Positions 1 to 10,653 of a stretch of 64,000 nucleotides of DNA are shown here, one piece after another (position 1 is the first letter of the stretch; the number at the start of each line of letters is the position of its first letter). The translations under genes were made by a program, and so were the position numbers. The stretch comes from Myrica gale (Eukaryota > Streptophyta > Magnoliopsida > Fagales > Myricaceae), in NCBI GenBank assembly GCA_963930655.1, contig OZ005621.1, forward strand, positions 1,227,001-1,291,000, read 5' to 3'. The notes beneath the pieces were generated by a model. That model worked only from the letters and a program-made list of their open reading frames with translations. It searched no databases and was not told the DNA's origin.

Positions 1-331
1 AGCTTCTTAGCAACTTCAAACTTCTTAGCAACTTCAAATCAGATGCTGACCATGTAGATTTCGCGACCGCATCTTGAGGAACGGATATCATTTACTCGCA
101 ATTTAACATGTCAAGACAAAACATCTTATCAAGGCATGCGTTGCATGAAAGTCCCGAACCAAAAAAAAAGAAAGAAACAAAAGAACGAAACTATCAAGCG
201 TCCCTAGTTATAAATATAAGTAGCAGCTGAGTGGCTCGAAACAGTAGAGGAGGGTCCGAGGGTCCCCATTAGAATTTATTAGCGTTTCTTTTGGTTTCAT
301 CCTTATTTTTTCCATGTTAGTTTGAAAGTCC

Positions 332-796
332 ATGGCATGCTTAGATATGTACAACTCCGAGCACAAAGGTCGCCAGTGCGCTCCAATGAGCCCAAGAATC
401 TCCTTCTCCAACGATTTTGTGGATACCCAGCAGATAAACAAGCCAGAGAGGAGCTCCAGAGACGCACCAGTGTCTTCGGACTTCGAATTTTCCGTGTCAA
501 ACTATTCCATGATGAGCGCTGACGAGCTTTTCTTCAAGGGCAGGTTGTTGCCTTTCAAGGACAATTGCGACAACCAAATGCAGAGGACCACCACTCTGAG
601 GGATGAGCTTCTCGTTGATGATGATGCTGGACATGTCTCGCTGAGGCCGCCTAAGGGGTCCACAAGGTGGAAGGGGCTTCTGGGTCTGAAGAGAACCGGC
701 ACTGGGTCGAAGAAAGCTGATAAGGGTGAAGGGTCTGTGCAAAGGGGGGTTGAAAGTAAAAGGCCTGCTTTGGTTCATGAGGACGCCCATGTTTGA
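332..796 (+). CDS. DUF1645-like plant protein, 154 aa
   Basis: Single-exon ORF of 154 residues. Visible motifs: PRISFSNDF (about 21-29), SSDFEFSV (48-55), MMSADELFFKGRLLPFK (60-76) and a basic RWKGLLGLKR stretch near 112-121, followed by a Lys/Gly/Ser-rich tail. The order FSNDF, DFEF, ADELF.G.LLP, basic WK.L is what I recall from small plant proteins grouped with DUF1645; their biochemical role is unknown to me. There is no signal peptide or membrane segment. The start chosen is the first ATG giving MACLDMYNSEHKG; a second ATG in another frame at 322 yields no motif. No neighbour shares a theme. Family assignment is by motif recall only; that it is a real gene is well supported by the conserved-looking motifs. 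Confidence 0.8.
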   Translation: MACLDMYNSEHKGRQCAPMSPRISFSNDFVDTQQINKPERSSRDAPVSSDFEFSVSNYSMMSADELFFKGRLLPFKDNCDNQMQRTTTLRDELLVDDDAGHVSLRPPKGSTRWKGLLGLKRTGTGSKKADKGEGSVQRGVESKRPALVHEDAHV

Positions 797-3540
797 AAGA
801 CTTCGCAGGTAGGAAAAAAAGTGCTTGTCTATTAATGTTTTATTTCTTTGTGTTCGGTCTATTTGATTTGGTTTCTTCATTCAACGCAGGATCAACTGTT
901 CAACTAAGGTTTGTTCGAGGCACAGTAACGTGCATGGAGATTGGGATGTAGTAGCAATATTGTTGAAGGTCATGAGAGATACATAAAGGTGTGTGGCATT
1001 CTTTTGGGAAGGAAAATATGGGTGTTTTGGGATAAACTTTAGATCTGAGTTGCATTAGCGTGGTTTAGTTGCCAACTTAGATGTTTTTTTTACTAGTTTA
1101 GCCGTTTAGTGTACAAAATGTCTGCAGTTGAACTTCAGTGTCATTCTGACCAGTGATATGATCTGGCTGTCTTATTTGATGAATTATCCTTTTTGTTACC
1201 TACTTTTCCCTTAGAAAAGAGGATCTAATTCAGTTTTGACTGGGGTGCAATCGTGTTTTGTATCTTACCCGTTGATCTAATTGTTTTTCTTTATTCCCCC
1301 ACTCTTCCCCTCTCCCGGCGGAGCTTTAGAACGCCTTCTGTGGACGGACAGAGCCCTCCTTTGAAATGTTATTCCATGCGAGGTTGCTCAGGCAACTTGC
1401 AAAAGATTCAAAAGACTTGATTCTTGGCAAGTCATAGTCCAGAGTAAAAATTAAATTCGACCATTTGAGATTTATAATTTTTAAAAATTATTAATTTTAG
1501 TTCTATGTGTCTAAATTAATCGTTAAATTTGACGAAAAATCATGTAAAATAATTAAAATGTTCTCTAAGATTAATTTTTTTTAAATAATAAAAATTATAA
1601 AAAATGAATATATTATTGAAATAGGGTTTCAATAATTTTATTTAAAAAATATTATCTTTATTTTTTTAAAAATTAATATAATTTTTTTTATTTTAATGTA
1701 TATTTTAATAATTTATCTTAAAGGGACATTTAATCATTTTGTATGATTTTTTTTCGGATTTAACGGCTAATTTAAACGGACTAAAATTTATGATTTTTAA
1801 AAATTATAATTATCAAATTATTGAATTAATAATTGGATCATATTTATAAAATTAAATATGAATATACCCTTTAATTTTTTTAACTTCTATCAAAAAATAA
1901 AAATGAATATCCATACCCTTTATAAAAAAAAACGTTGAGGTAGTGTGCTATAAATGTGACAGCCAAGCCACAGTGTTGAGATTGCTAAAAGCTCAGAGTT
2001 AAATGAGTTGCAGTACATCGGGGACCGATACGGGGGTCTGGCCCAAACTCGGATAAAGCTGCCAACGGTTTTCACTTAAGGCTTCAACTTTGAAGATAGC
2101 CCAGCCACGTTCTCCCCTCTTTCCTGCGCCCACAGCTGTCAGCTGTGGTTCCTTTCAACATCATTGACACATTTTGTCAGCTGTGGCAAGTGAGAGACCG
2201 AGCGTCGAAAAAACAGAGAAACCTACGAATACTTTGGTTACACCAACAATATAATCAAAGGGGCTGGAATCCTCAAGATTTTCTAGACTAATCCTTTATC
2301 GGGCTAGTTCAAATTGGTTCAATTTTAATGAAGCTCATGCATCCAGAAACAACTAGCCACGAGTCATTTCTGACCAATGACTTGACAAAGCTAGGAATAT
2401 TCAAGTTACATATTTGACCATCAATTGCTGGGTAAGTCTTACCCAACTTAAAGCTTCAACAAAACACAGAACCACCGAACCACATCAAGAGCACTTTTTA
2501 AATATTTTGCATATTGACCTTACAGCCTTCTTTGCTTGATTCTATAAGATTTTTCCAGTCAAATGGAGTCCTTACTCTTCGTAAACACGACAACTTCATC
2601 TCATTTCACACGAGTATCGTCAGAAAAAATCAATGGATGTTAGCTTTTGCACGAAACAGAGACACAGAGTAATTCCTGAATGTTGTCCTAATTACTGTTT
2701 TTCTTTTTTGAGACTTTAGAAATGAAATATTAATACTTATAGGTATGGACAGAAATCAAATTGAAAAATATGCCTGAAAAAGTTAGCGGTATAATGTGCT
2801 TGGGCCCAGATGCTTCATTGCCAATAATTGGGCCTCCAATAATAGTGAAGTATCTGGCAGGGGCCCAGTAACGCGTGCCTATAGAAATCGAATCAGACCC
2901 TGGATCGCTTGACCAGTCTTGCACCTGCAAGGCTGCAACTTGCAAGTGCACGATTTGGTAAAATACTAATTCTTTCTTAGATATCCGACATCCCCGAGAT
3001 CTCACGAAGATCTTGTTGCATGGGGCCTGGGGGCGACTAGAAGTGAGGTTTTTGTCTCCCCTGCATCGCAGATTTAGGATCTCCCAAGAGATCTCACAAG
3101 AGGGGCCCGGGCTTTTTAACTGAGGCGACGCAATAAGTACATTTAGCTTTAAATGAGCCGTCGCATTAAAGAACATAATTTTTTAATTCCATAATTTATA
3201 TATTTATTTTATTTAGGCTTAAATAAACCTCATACAAGTGTACTAGTATAATATTAGAATATTACAGATATACTCCTATGGTAAAGAAAATTAGTTTTTC
3301 ATCCTTAGGGGAAGGTTTCAATATATAAAATATCTCTCCGTCGAGCTGCTGATATGACAAACGACACTAACGTGTACTCGAATTAGAATGCACCGCGTGT
3401 CAATGGGTCTCCCTATAGCTATATTAATGCCAGGTTGACAAAAAATAATAATTAACAACTTAAGTGAATAAGTTGTGTCAGCACACAAATAGAATCCCAT
3501 CCAATTACCTTTTTCATTCAAATAAAATACTTTGATTTAA
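797..3540. other. Intergenic, no gene recognised
   Basis: About 2.7 kb of mostly AT-rich sequence. 1440-1900 is strongly A/T-biased and looks like decayed repeat. A minus-strand open frame of 148 codons (2730-3176) has no motif I recognise. I see no RNA gene or repeat boundary here. Confidence 0.5.
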
Positions 3541-4080
3541 AGAAATGAACACCCCGATAAATGGAATTACAGGCTGACAGGGAAGAACACCACCAAGCGA
3601 ATGCAGTTCATGTCATAATTCAGAAAAAAGAGGAAGTCCAGGCATCTTGATTTTGCTCCTTCAATCCCAATTTTACGAGAAAAATCGAACTCCAGCTCCT
3701 ACACCAAAAAGTAGCATAAAAGTCAACCGGCCAATCAAAATTCCACTCGAAAGGCAACACAAAGAAGAGATCTCTTCGTTGATTAGTTCAATAAAAAGAA
3801 AAGAATCATTCAAGCATCAAAATACAGATTGTCCATTAACTGGAGCCAGATAAAACATAAAACCCAATCCAACCCAAAACACCGTAGCTAGTTGCAGAGA
3901 CAGGAAAAAAACACTAAATAAATCTCACAGCAAGAACTTTTTCACCGATAACAACTAGGGAGCGAACCTAGGGTTTTTTTGAAACTCTCTTCGAGAAATT
4001 ACACTCGATTTGTGAGCGACGATAGATCGATTCAAGTAGCAGCAGGAGACAGTGAGAGAGATGAAAAGTTATGGAAGGAG
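3540..4080 (-). other. 5'-leader-like transcription unit without a recognised CDS
   Basis: On the minus strand, a CT-rich stretch near 4060 is followed by AAACCCTAGG (about 3968-3977), the telo-box-like motif common in leaders of plant translation genes. A polypyrimidine/AG acceptor-like site then precedes a short stretch ending in ATG-CCT with only about ten codons before a stop (about 3613-3645). The layout resembles leader, intron and second exon, but no known protein follows. It may be a non-coding transcript, a remnant of a duplicated gene 5' end, or chance. Confidence 0.25.
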
Positions 4081-4555
4081 TGCATAAGTGGGTGATGGGC
4101 TTTCATACATGGTGATAGTGGGACCCATCGACATGGGGCACATTTTGATTTGAGCACACGTGGGTCATTTGTTACGTCAGCAACTCCCGTTAGATTGTCT
4201 TATAGGAAGAGACAAAGGGATATTTTGTATATTGAAACCTTACCTTAGGGATGAAAAACTAACTTTATTTACTATATGAGCATTTATGCAATATTAAAAT
4301 ACCACATAGATATAAGGTGCATTTAAATCTTTTATTTGAGTTCAATTCAATTTGAATAATTGCTATCGATATAACAGTAATTTAAGAGTAGTTTTTATGG
4401 AATATCCATACTCCGACTCTCAGGTGGTCTGCTGCTTGATGGCGTTGTAGTAACCCACTTGAACAGACCAAAAGACAAATTGTTGGACTGGTTCTTTAAT
4501 CCTATAATGGTCTTAAAGGAACAGATTAGGGTCATAGAATTGGGAGAGGATGAGC

Positions 4556-5675
4556 CAGGGGCGGAAGCAAGGGGATACCCATCGCACTCCCCCAAAAAAA
4601 AAATTTCTAAGGTAATTTTTTTTGTTTTTTGTTTTGTTTTTCTTTATAAATTAACTAGGTCCGATACCCATTAAATCCAGGCCAAATAGACTTAATGGTA
4701 TCGGATCTAAAATATTTTTTTCTATACATTGATTTTGTTCTTAGTGCTACATAATAATTAAGGCAAATATTTTTTTTGTTTTGCATCGATTACAAGTTCT
4801 TCAATCGAGGGGTAACTTTCTGCCATCTTACTAAATTTATGTTAGTAAAAAATTATTTACTCTTTGCTCCTATTCTTTCATAATCAAGACCACTTCATTT
4901 TTTTTCTCCCTATGTTGATTTGTTTCTTCATTTTTCCTAGAGACCTCAAAAAATGTTGTGTTTGTTTAAGATCATTGTATAGGTCAAATCAAAGATCTGA
5001 CCACTTTTGGGATATGTTTATCTAATGAACTTTTTTACTAAATCTTGCTTATCCTGAAAATTTTGTTTTTATTATTCAGAGAATGGTTTGTCATCAATTG
5101 TTGCTCTCTGTGTAGAAGTTGCTTTGGAGAATGTGAATATCTTTCAATTCCAAATCCATAGAACCTAGAGAAAGTAAATTATAAATGCATCCCAGTAACC
5201 TTTTGTCAAAAGAAAAAAAAAGAGACTCTAGGTAGTAACCAAAAAATGTAAGAAAGACAACCACTAGTGACATCAAGACCCAACCATCATAATCATCTGT
5301 AATTTATTCTAAAGTTTTAAAATTAGTAGGGAATTAACTTGGATTAAATCATAAAGAGTGATTTGCGTAATAATATGAGAGATAAATGAATGAATGATTG
5401 CATGTTAGTGTACATCGAGCAAGAAGTTTTTAAAACTATTGAGAATGAAGTCATTTTGTAACTTTTTGAGAAGATGTAAACTCGTATGATCCAATTATCA
5501 CCTCTGAGTCGCAGTACATATTACGGTACATGTATTCCAATATTTTTAATGCTTTTAGTCCTTAATTTTCGACATTGTACCTCTAAGACAATATTTTGCA
5601 TTACGAAAGAATTTTTTTTGTCATTTCGCCTTTAAAGTTCGACACCCATGAATTTTGATCCTGGTTCCGCCACTG
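4556..5675. mobile_element. Non-autonomous hAT transposon, copy 1 (1,120 bp)
   Basis: The left end reads CAGGGGCGGAAGC and the right end, reverse complemented, CAGTGGCGGAACC: imperfect terminal inverted repeats beginning CAG. They are flanked by GGATGAGC (4548-4555) and GGATGAGG (5676-5683), an 8-bp target duplication with one mismatch. TIR type and 8-bp duplication point to the hAT superfamily. No transposase frame is present. The right 250 bp is clearly homologous to the right end of the element at 39775-40845, so the two belong to one family. Confidence 0.75.
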
Positions 5676-5683
5676 GGATGAGG

Positions 5684-6880
5684 TGAGGTTCTTGGAGAAC
5701 GCAGTACTGTTTAGAAGTAATACACAACACATGGAAGCATTGAGAAAGGAGTTCCCTCAAGATATCATATCTAATATTCTAGTTCATGCCTAAAAATTCA
5801 CATATCCAAACCATAGAAAAGGATATTAGAATGTTGGTAATTCATCAATATTCATGAGTTTCCCTGTGATTAATGGAGATAGTTCCTGATTTTCCTTTAC
5901 TATCTATTTGTGAAGTAAATTTTAGAGTCGCAGAAACTCTGACTATCACTGTGGCTATGAACCCGGATGAGTGCTTGTGCTGCATTTATGTATCCTACCC
6001 TATCATCCAAATGCTGCCGATGCAGAACATAGAATTACCATTTATACAATGCAGAATTTGAAAATATTGCGATCCAGGGTGTAGTAGTTGGATTGACCTC
6101 TCTGGTACAACATTCCAACCAGTAAGACCTAATTCGAGTTCCCATGCGTGCAAACCGTGGCGTAAACGGTACCACATGGATGGACCCTGCCAACAGGGTT
6201 TGCAATGTTATCCAAAAATAAAAGAATGCATTGCTTTATGCCATGAAACCTTGAAATTCATCCTCCAAATGCAGGCAGGGAAATTGGACCCATTCTGAAT
6301 TTGATCACGACAAATGCAAAAGGAAATGCACTGGTGTAAAACCGACGAAGTTTACTATTGGGATTTCGTTGGTCATTACCAGATGTCTTTTCTTTCCGTC
6401 TATTCGACGGGTATAATGTTTGAAGGAATATCTTTGACCCTTCTGGTTCTAAAAATGTTCATACTTTTGCAGGATGATTGGAATCATAAGAAGTGTCTCG
6501 AAGTTTCCCACGTACGGAAGAAGGTATATATCACCACATTGTTAAGGTTCTGATCGCGTATTCTGTAGAGAAGGAGCAGCAATATAACGGGTCATTGTCA
6601 TTAAGATCAGTCGCCTCCTTTTAACATGTGCAACTTCAGCTCAGTCCCTTGAACTCTTTGTAAAAATCATTTTAATTTGTGAATTACTTTAGCCAATTAA
6701 TGGCTATAAAAAATTAAAAATCTATTGAGGTTGAAAATACATTCATACCCAAAGCAAAGCATTTTGAACATCTATTGCGATCAATGTTTTTTTTTCTGCG
6801 TCTTTTTTTGGTGGTGGGTTGTAGTAGTATCCCTTCTCTCTCTCCGTCTCTCGTACCAAAGCTGTGTTTCTTTTGGCCAA
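5684..6880. other. Intergenic, nothing recognised
   Basis: AT-rich spacer between the hAT element and the defensin locus. Several 60-79 codon frames occur on both strands without recognisable motifs. I see no promoter, RNA gene or repeat boundary that I can defend. Confidence 0.4.
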
Positions 6881-6882
6881 AT

Positions 6883-8265
6883 TCAGCAAAAGAAGTAGCA
6901 CACACATTTGCGAAAAGGCCCAGCCCAACGTGTACCCCTTATACATAGTCCGGCCGCGGCCTTCTCTACTCTCTCGCATTGATCAGTGCAGGACTCTGAG
7001 CGAAGGCATGGGCCACGCCACGTTCGACTATCACGCTTGCAGAGTCGGTGGAACCCTTTTGTAGTTTCTATACATAAAAGAGACCCGATCTTGTTGTTAT
7101 ATATAATAACAGACATATCTGAGTCAAGGAGCTGCTTAGGTAGGCAGATGAGACAATAGTTTAAAGTCTCCTAATTATAAGGAACTTATATTATAGCAAA
7201 ATTAAAATTAAAAAGAAACAAAAGCCTAATTTTTTTGAAATAAAACTTAATATAGACTTACAAAATAGGAACATCTAAAAATTAGTTTACAAAATGAAAA
7301 ACTGGACATCTAGAAACAACACTATCATCTAATAACAGTCTAAGGCTGTGTTTGCAAAACTCAACATTTCCAACATTTTATCTCTCTCCTAATAAAATAC
7401 TCCAATATAATCTCTCTCTCTCTCATAAAAAATATAAAAAATTACAAAAACTATAAAAAATCACCTTTTCACTAAACCCAATACCAACACATATTCTCAT
7501 ACCCAACATTTTACAACACAAACACAACCTAACTCTATCAGCTTTTAGCTTCTTTTCAAAATAATAACATCATTCCCAATAAAATTCTTCCACAAAAATT
7601 TAGTATCACAATTGTCTACTTTATTATTAATTAACTTAAAATTTTTTATCTAAAGATTATAAAAAATTATTTACTAATTACTACATATGTCAAGATAGAT
7701 TAAAAATTCAACAATTTTATCTATTGGAATTGATTTATTCGCTAAACTTGAATATAAAAGTTTAATTAGAAATTTTACATATAAAAAGTAAGAAACAAAT
7801 TTATTGTTTTTTAAAATTCTTTTTTAAAAAAACTTATTTTTATTACTTGTCTAGAGCTCCCCAAAAATGTTAGGTTTGGGACCTTTGAGTCTTCATACTT
7901 TCAATTACGGAGGAAGTAGCGCACACATTTGTCAAAAGGCTAGGCCCAGCCGGCCGTCTTACATTTTCCAGTCTCAGCTTTCTCAACTTGTACACATTTT
8001 GTTACGGCAGAAACGCGACACTTATCATATTACGGTAGAAACGCGACACTATCAGCGTTGCCCAGACCACGTTCGACTGTCAGGCTCGCATAGTACCTCA
8101 AAGAATTTTACTGGTGCTATCATATTACGAAATAAAACTAGAAAAAACAGAAAAAAGAAGACAGATAAGAACACTTGCAAACCCATCAAAAGCAAAGCAC
8201 AAACTTTACTACGAAACAATATATAGGACTACACCAGCTCATATAAAAACCTTAAAACTAACAAC

Positions 8266-8308
<43 letters not shown>

Positions 8309-8421
8309 GGGATAGAGAAGAGCTAGAGAAGGAGAAGCATATATAAGTTGTACTTACCCACATGACTAATTGTGAGGAGAAGGATGAAGATGATGCATAG
8401 AGACTTGAGAGTCTTGGCCAT
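6883..8421 (-). CDS. Plant defensin (inferred two exons, 82 aa)
   Basis: Model: exon 1 8421-8358, exon 2 7067-6883. Exon 1 encodes MAKTLKSLCIIFILLLTISHV, a typical secretory signal peptide, and ends G|GTAAGT in phase 1. Exon 2 has eight cysteines spaced C-x10-C-x5-C-x3-C-x10-C-x12-C-x-C-x3-C, ending CVCYFFC-stop. This is the plant defensin pattern: a secreted, disulphide-stabilised antimicrobial or signalling peptide. An acceptor after TATAG (7068) keeps frame; one 12 nt further on also does. The intron would be 1,290 bp and contains a decayed second copy of exon 2, a CA microsatellite and a MITE. A TATA-like CTATAAATAT lies at 8513-8504. No closer signal exon exists for the intact exon. The cysteine exon is very well supported; its pairing with this signal exon is inferred. 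Confidence 0.75.
7344..7529. mobile_element. Tourist-like MITE, 186 bp
   Basis: Ends GGCTGTGTTTG and, reverse complemented, GGTTGTGTTTG, with TAA directly on both sides (7341-7343 and 7530-7532). A TAA/TTA target duplication with G-rich short TIRs is typical of PIF/Harbinger-derived Tourist MITEs. The interior is AT-rich with CTCTCTC tracts and no frame. It sits inside the inferred defensin intron. Similar AT-rich units occur elsewhere in the window. Confidence 0.6.
7901..8116 (-). pseudogene. Decayed second exon of a tandem defensin copy
   Basis: On the minus strand this repeats the exon at 7067-6883: the words TGCGAGCCTGACAGTCGAAC, GTTGAGAAAGC, GGCTGGGCCTAG and AAATGTGTGCGCTACTTC align with it. 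It reads CEPDSRTWSGQR and then stops; later cysteine codons have become CGC/CGT, another in-frame TAG follows, and an internal duplication of about 30 bp (copies near 8000-8027 and 8029-8056) disrupts the middle. An acceptor at 8117 would join exon 1 (8421-8358) in frame, so this was probably the original partner of that signal-peptide exon before it decayed. Confidence 0.8.
8266..8308. repeat. CA microsatellite followed by TA run
   Basis: About 19 uninterrupted AC units followed by a short ATATATAT run. It lies about 50 bp from the splice donor inside the defensin intron. Confidence 0.95.
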
Positions 8422-8503
8422 GTTTCTCCAGCTCCCTAATGAGAAATTAATATGAATTATGAAATCTAGGGCTCTTTATGGGAAAACTTATTAACTTTGG
8501 TCC

Positions 8504-8513
8504 ATATTTATAG
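8504..8513 (-). promoter_or_regulatory. TATA box candidate of the defensin gene
   Basis: Minus-strand CTATAAATAT, 83-92 bp upstream of the ATG at 8421, suits a plant leader of about 50-60 nt. No other gene start lies nearby. Confidence 0.55.
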
Positions 8514-9043
8514 ATCGTAGCTAGCTAGCTATAACGCCAATATATATCAGCTCCTCCTTTGAATTATGCGAAAAGCTGTACGTTCAACATTAATTTTAGT
8601 TCGACAACATGATGGTTAATTTACTTAAATGGTACTATTGGCGTCTCTCTAAAATTCCTATAAGATCAAATTCAATTTCTAGGTAGCTCGAAAGACAGCT
8701 CGAAGCTTCAAAACCGTTCTAGATGAACGCCTACGGCCTGATGACGCCACCTTCATCTGTTGCTTTGTTGGCTATCGCTGCATGTTACATGCAATATTAA
8801 TCGTTGATTTTGTTGCGACGGCCGATTTACCTTAATTAATTATATATGACACCCGCACACAACAGAATTTGAGGGGCCGTCTAGTATTCTAAAAAATGTT
8901 CTAGAATTATGAAAAATATTTTAAAAACTCAAGAAAGGTTTTTCCGAAGCTGAAGGTCCACCAAACTTTGTTTGATGTTTTTTGTTCTTACTTCTTGCTT
9001 CCACCTCTAGTCATATATATATATATATAGATCGAAGCCAAAG

Positions 9044-9045
<2 letters not shown>

Positions 9046-9086
<41 letters not shown>
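9046..9086. repeat. (TA)n microsatellite
   Basis: About 20 uninterrupted TA units; a shorter TA run lies at 9012-9029. Confidence 0.95.
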
Positions 9087-9089
<3 letters not shown>

Positions 9090-10215
9090 TTTAAATAAAT
9101 AAAGACGGAAGCAGAACATTTCTTCAAGGTTGGAGACGAATCAAAATGTACGTCAAACTTCAAAGAGCCTTTTGAGTAAACAAACGCGCACGCATTTTTT
9201 ATTTTTATTTTTTTAGAAAAACAAAAAAAGAACGATTGAGGGGGATCGATCCGCACGAAATTAGAAGTCCGGTCGTATAACGTGGCCGGCATTTATTGTT
9301 TATTTTTTTAAAAAAAATTACCCTGCAAGGCTGCAGCTTGTAAGCATCTCCTGGAATCATTGCCCTCGCAAGGACTAAACTAATAATCATACCGCTACGT
9401 GCATGACTCAGAAAAAAACAATCATACCAGTACGTGAAGACTGAAGGGCGTTCCTTAACTTCCTTCCTAGCTACCACGAAACCAAAAATGACGGCCAATA
9501 AGAATAGCTCTAATTTTAGCCCCTGTATCTTTAGGCCCGGTCCCCCTACGCCCCTAACTGAATACATATGAGGACCACCACTCCCCTACCGTATCACCTA
9601 CAATCTGATCTGCCGGCCCTCGGCAAAATTTGATTACTAAAATCCCACAGCAGGAGATATAAACGTTTGTGTATATTTTCTTGGGGTTGAGTTCTTAGCC
9701 AGTCGGGCTACCTACCCTTCGAGTCGCGCGGCCTCTTAAGTCTTACGTATATAGCAATGAGTAGTGGGGGACGTTATTGCTTATCAAAAAAAAAGTAAGG
9801 GGGGGGGGGGGGAAGAGCATCGACGACTCGGCAATTGCAAGAATATTTTTCTACTATTATTTTAAAAAATGAACTTCAATTATCACGTATGGGAAAAAAT
9901 AGCGGTTAAGAATTATCCAAAAAAAAACAGCGGTTAATATTTTTATTCCGTCCTTAACTTCCATTGCTTAAGCCTGTGACCCGTGAGGTACGCTCGCACA
10001 TGGAGGATAAGGTAAGCTTTCCAATCCTCGACACGTGTCCGTAACTTACACGGCATTGGTGTGCTAACCTGCTCCACTCTTGCGGTCTTGCCCAACACAT
10101 CAAACACCGTCACTCATATCCACCATACGTGTTCAACTAAATAAACAAAAACGAAGGCTCTGATAGAAAGTGTAGCAGAGATTTAACGGAGAAACATACA
10201 CGAAATTTAGATTAA

Positions 10216-10415
10216 TATGGCTGTATTTTCGTAACAAAATTTTATCATAGTTATAAAAAATATATTTTTTTTTTCATTTTTCATCAATTTTTATATATAT
10301 TTTTATTAATTTTTTACTTTTTTTTCTTTTACTTTTTTTTACTCCGTACTTTTTCACCAAACTCTGTACCTAAAATTTTAACCACCTTATAATTTCACTT
10401 TCTAAAACACAGATC
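10216..10415. mobile_element. AT-rich MITE-like unit
   Basis: Left end GGCTGTATTTTCGTAAC and right end, reverse complemented, ATCTGTGTTTTAGAAAG resemble the ends of the MITE at 7344-7529. The interior has the shared TTTTTCACCAA and ACCTAAAATTTTAACC words. Exact borders and target duplication are not resolved. Confidence 0.4.
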
Positions 10416-10653
10416 AGACTGAGAATGGAACTCTGTTATATATTGAATTGTTTGCTCTTTCTCACGAGAATTACGCAATTTTCTTCCGCAGAACGGTACA
10501 CAGATAACAAACAGAGAGCACTTCCTTCTGCCTGATAAAAGAGAGCTGAGCTGTACATATGTAGCAACAACAAAGGGAAGAGAAGGGGAAAAAACAAAGA
10601 AAGACCTAGAGAAAGCTGAAACTAAATAAATAAGCAGAAGCCGAAAAACGTGT

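Larger units (their letters stand above)
8522..10650. other. Intergenic with microsatellites, no gene
   Basis: Contains a TA run at 9046-9086, a 14-base G run near 9799-9812 and a MITE-like unit near 10216-10415. Minus-strand frames of 93 and 120 codons (9011-9567) lack motifs and run through simple-sequence and A-rich tracts, so I do not call them genes. Confidence 0.5.

Noticed and set aside
497-880. 127-codon minus-strand ORF over the DUF1645-like gene
   Set aside because: Antisense shadow of a motif-bearing plus-strand gene.
2730-3176. 148-codon minus-strand ORF
   Set aside because: No recognisable motif, no splice or promoter support, surrounded by repeat-like DNA.
6864-7064. Plus-strand ORF over the defensin exon
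   Set aside because: Antisense shadow; the minus strand has the eight-cysteine pattern.
7867-8226. 119-codon plus-strand ORF
   Set aside because: Runs antisense through the decayed defensin exon and has no motif.
9011-9567. Minus-strand ORFs of 93 and 120 codons
   Set aside because: Include TA microsatellite and A-rich tracts; no conserved motif.
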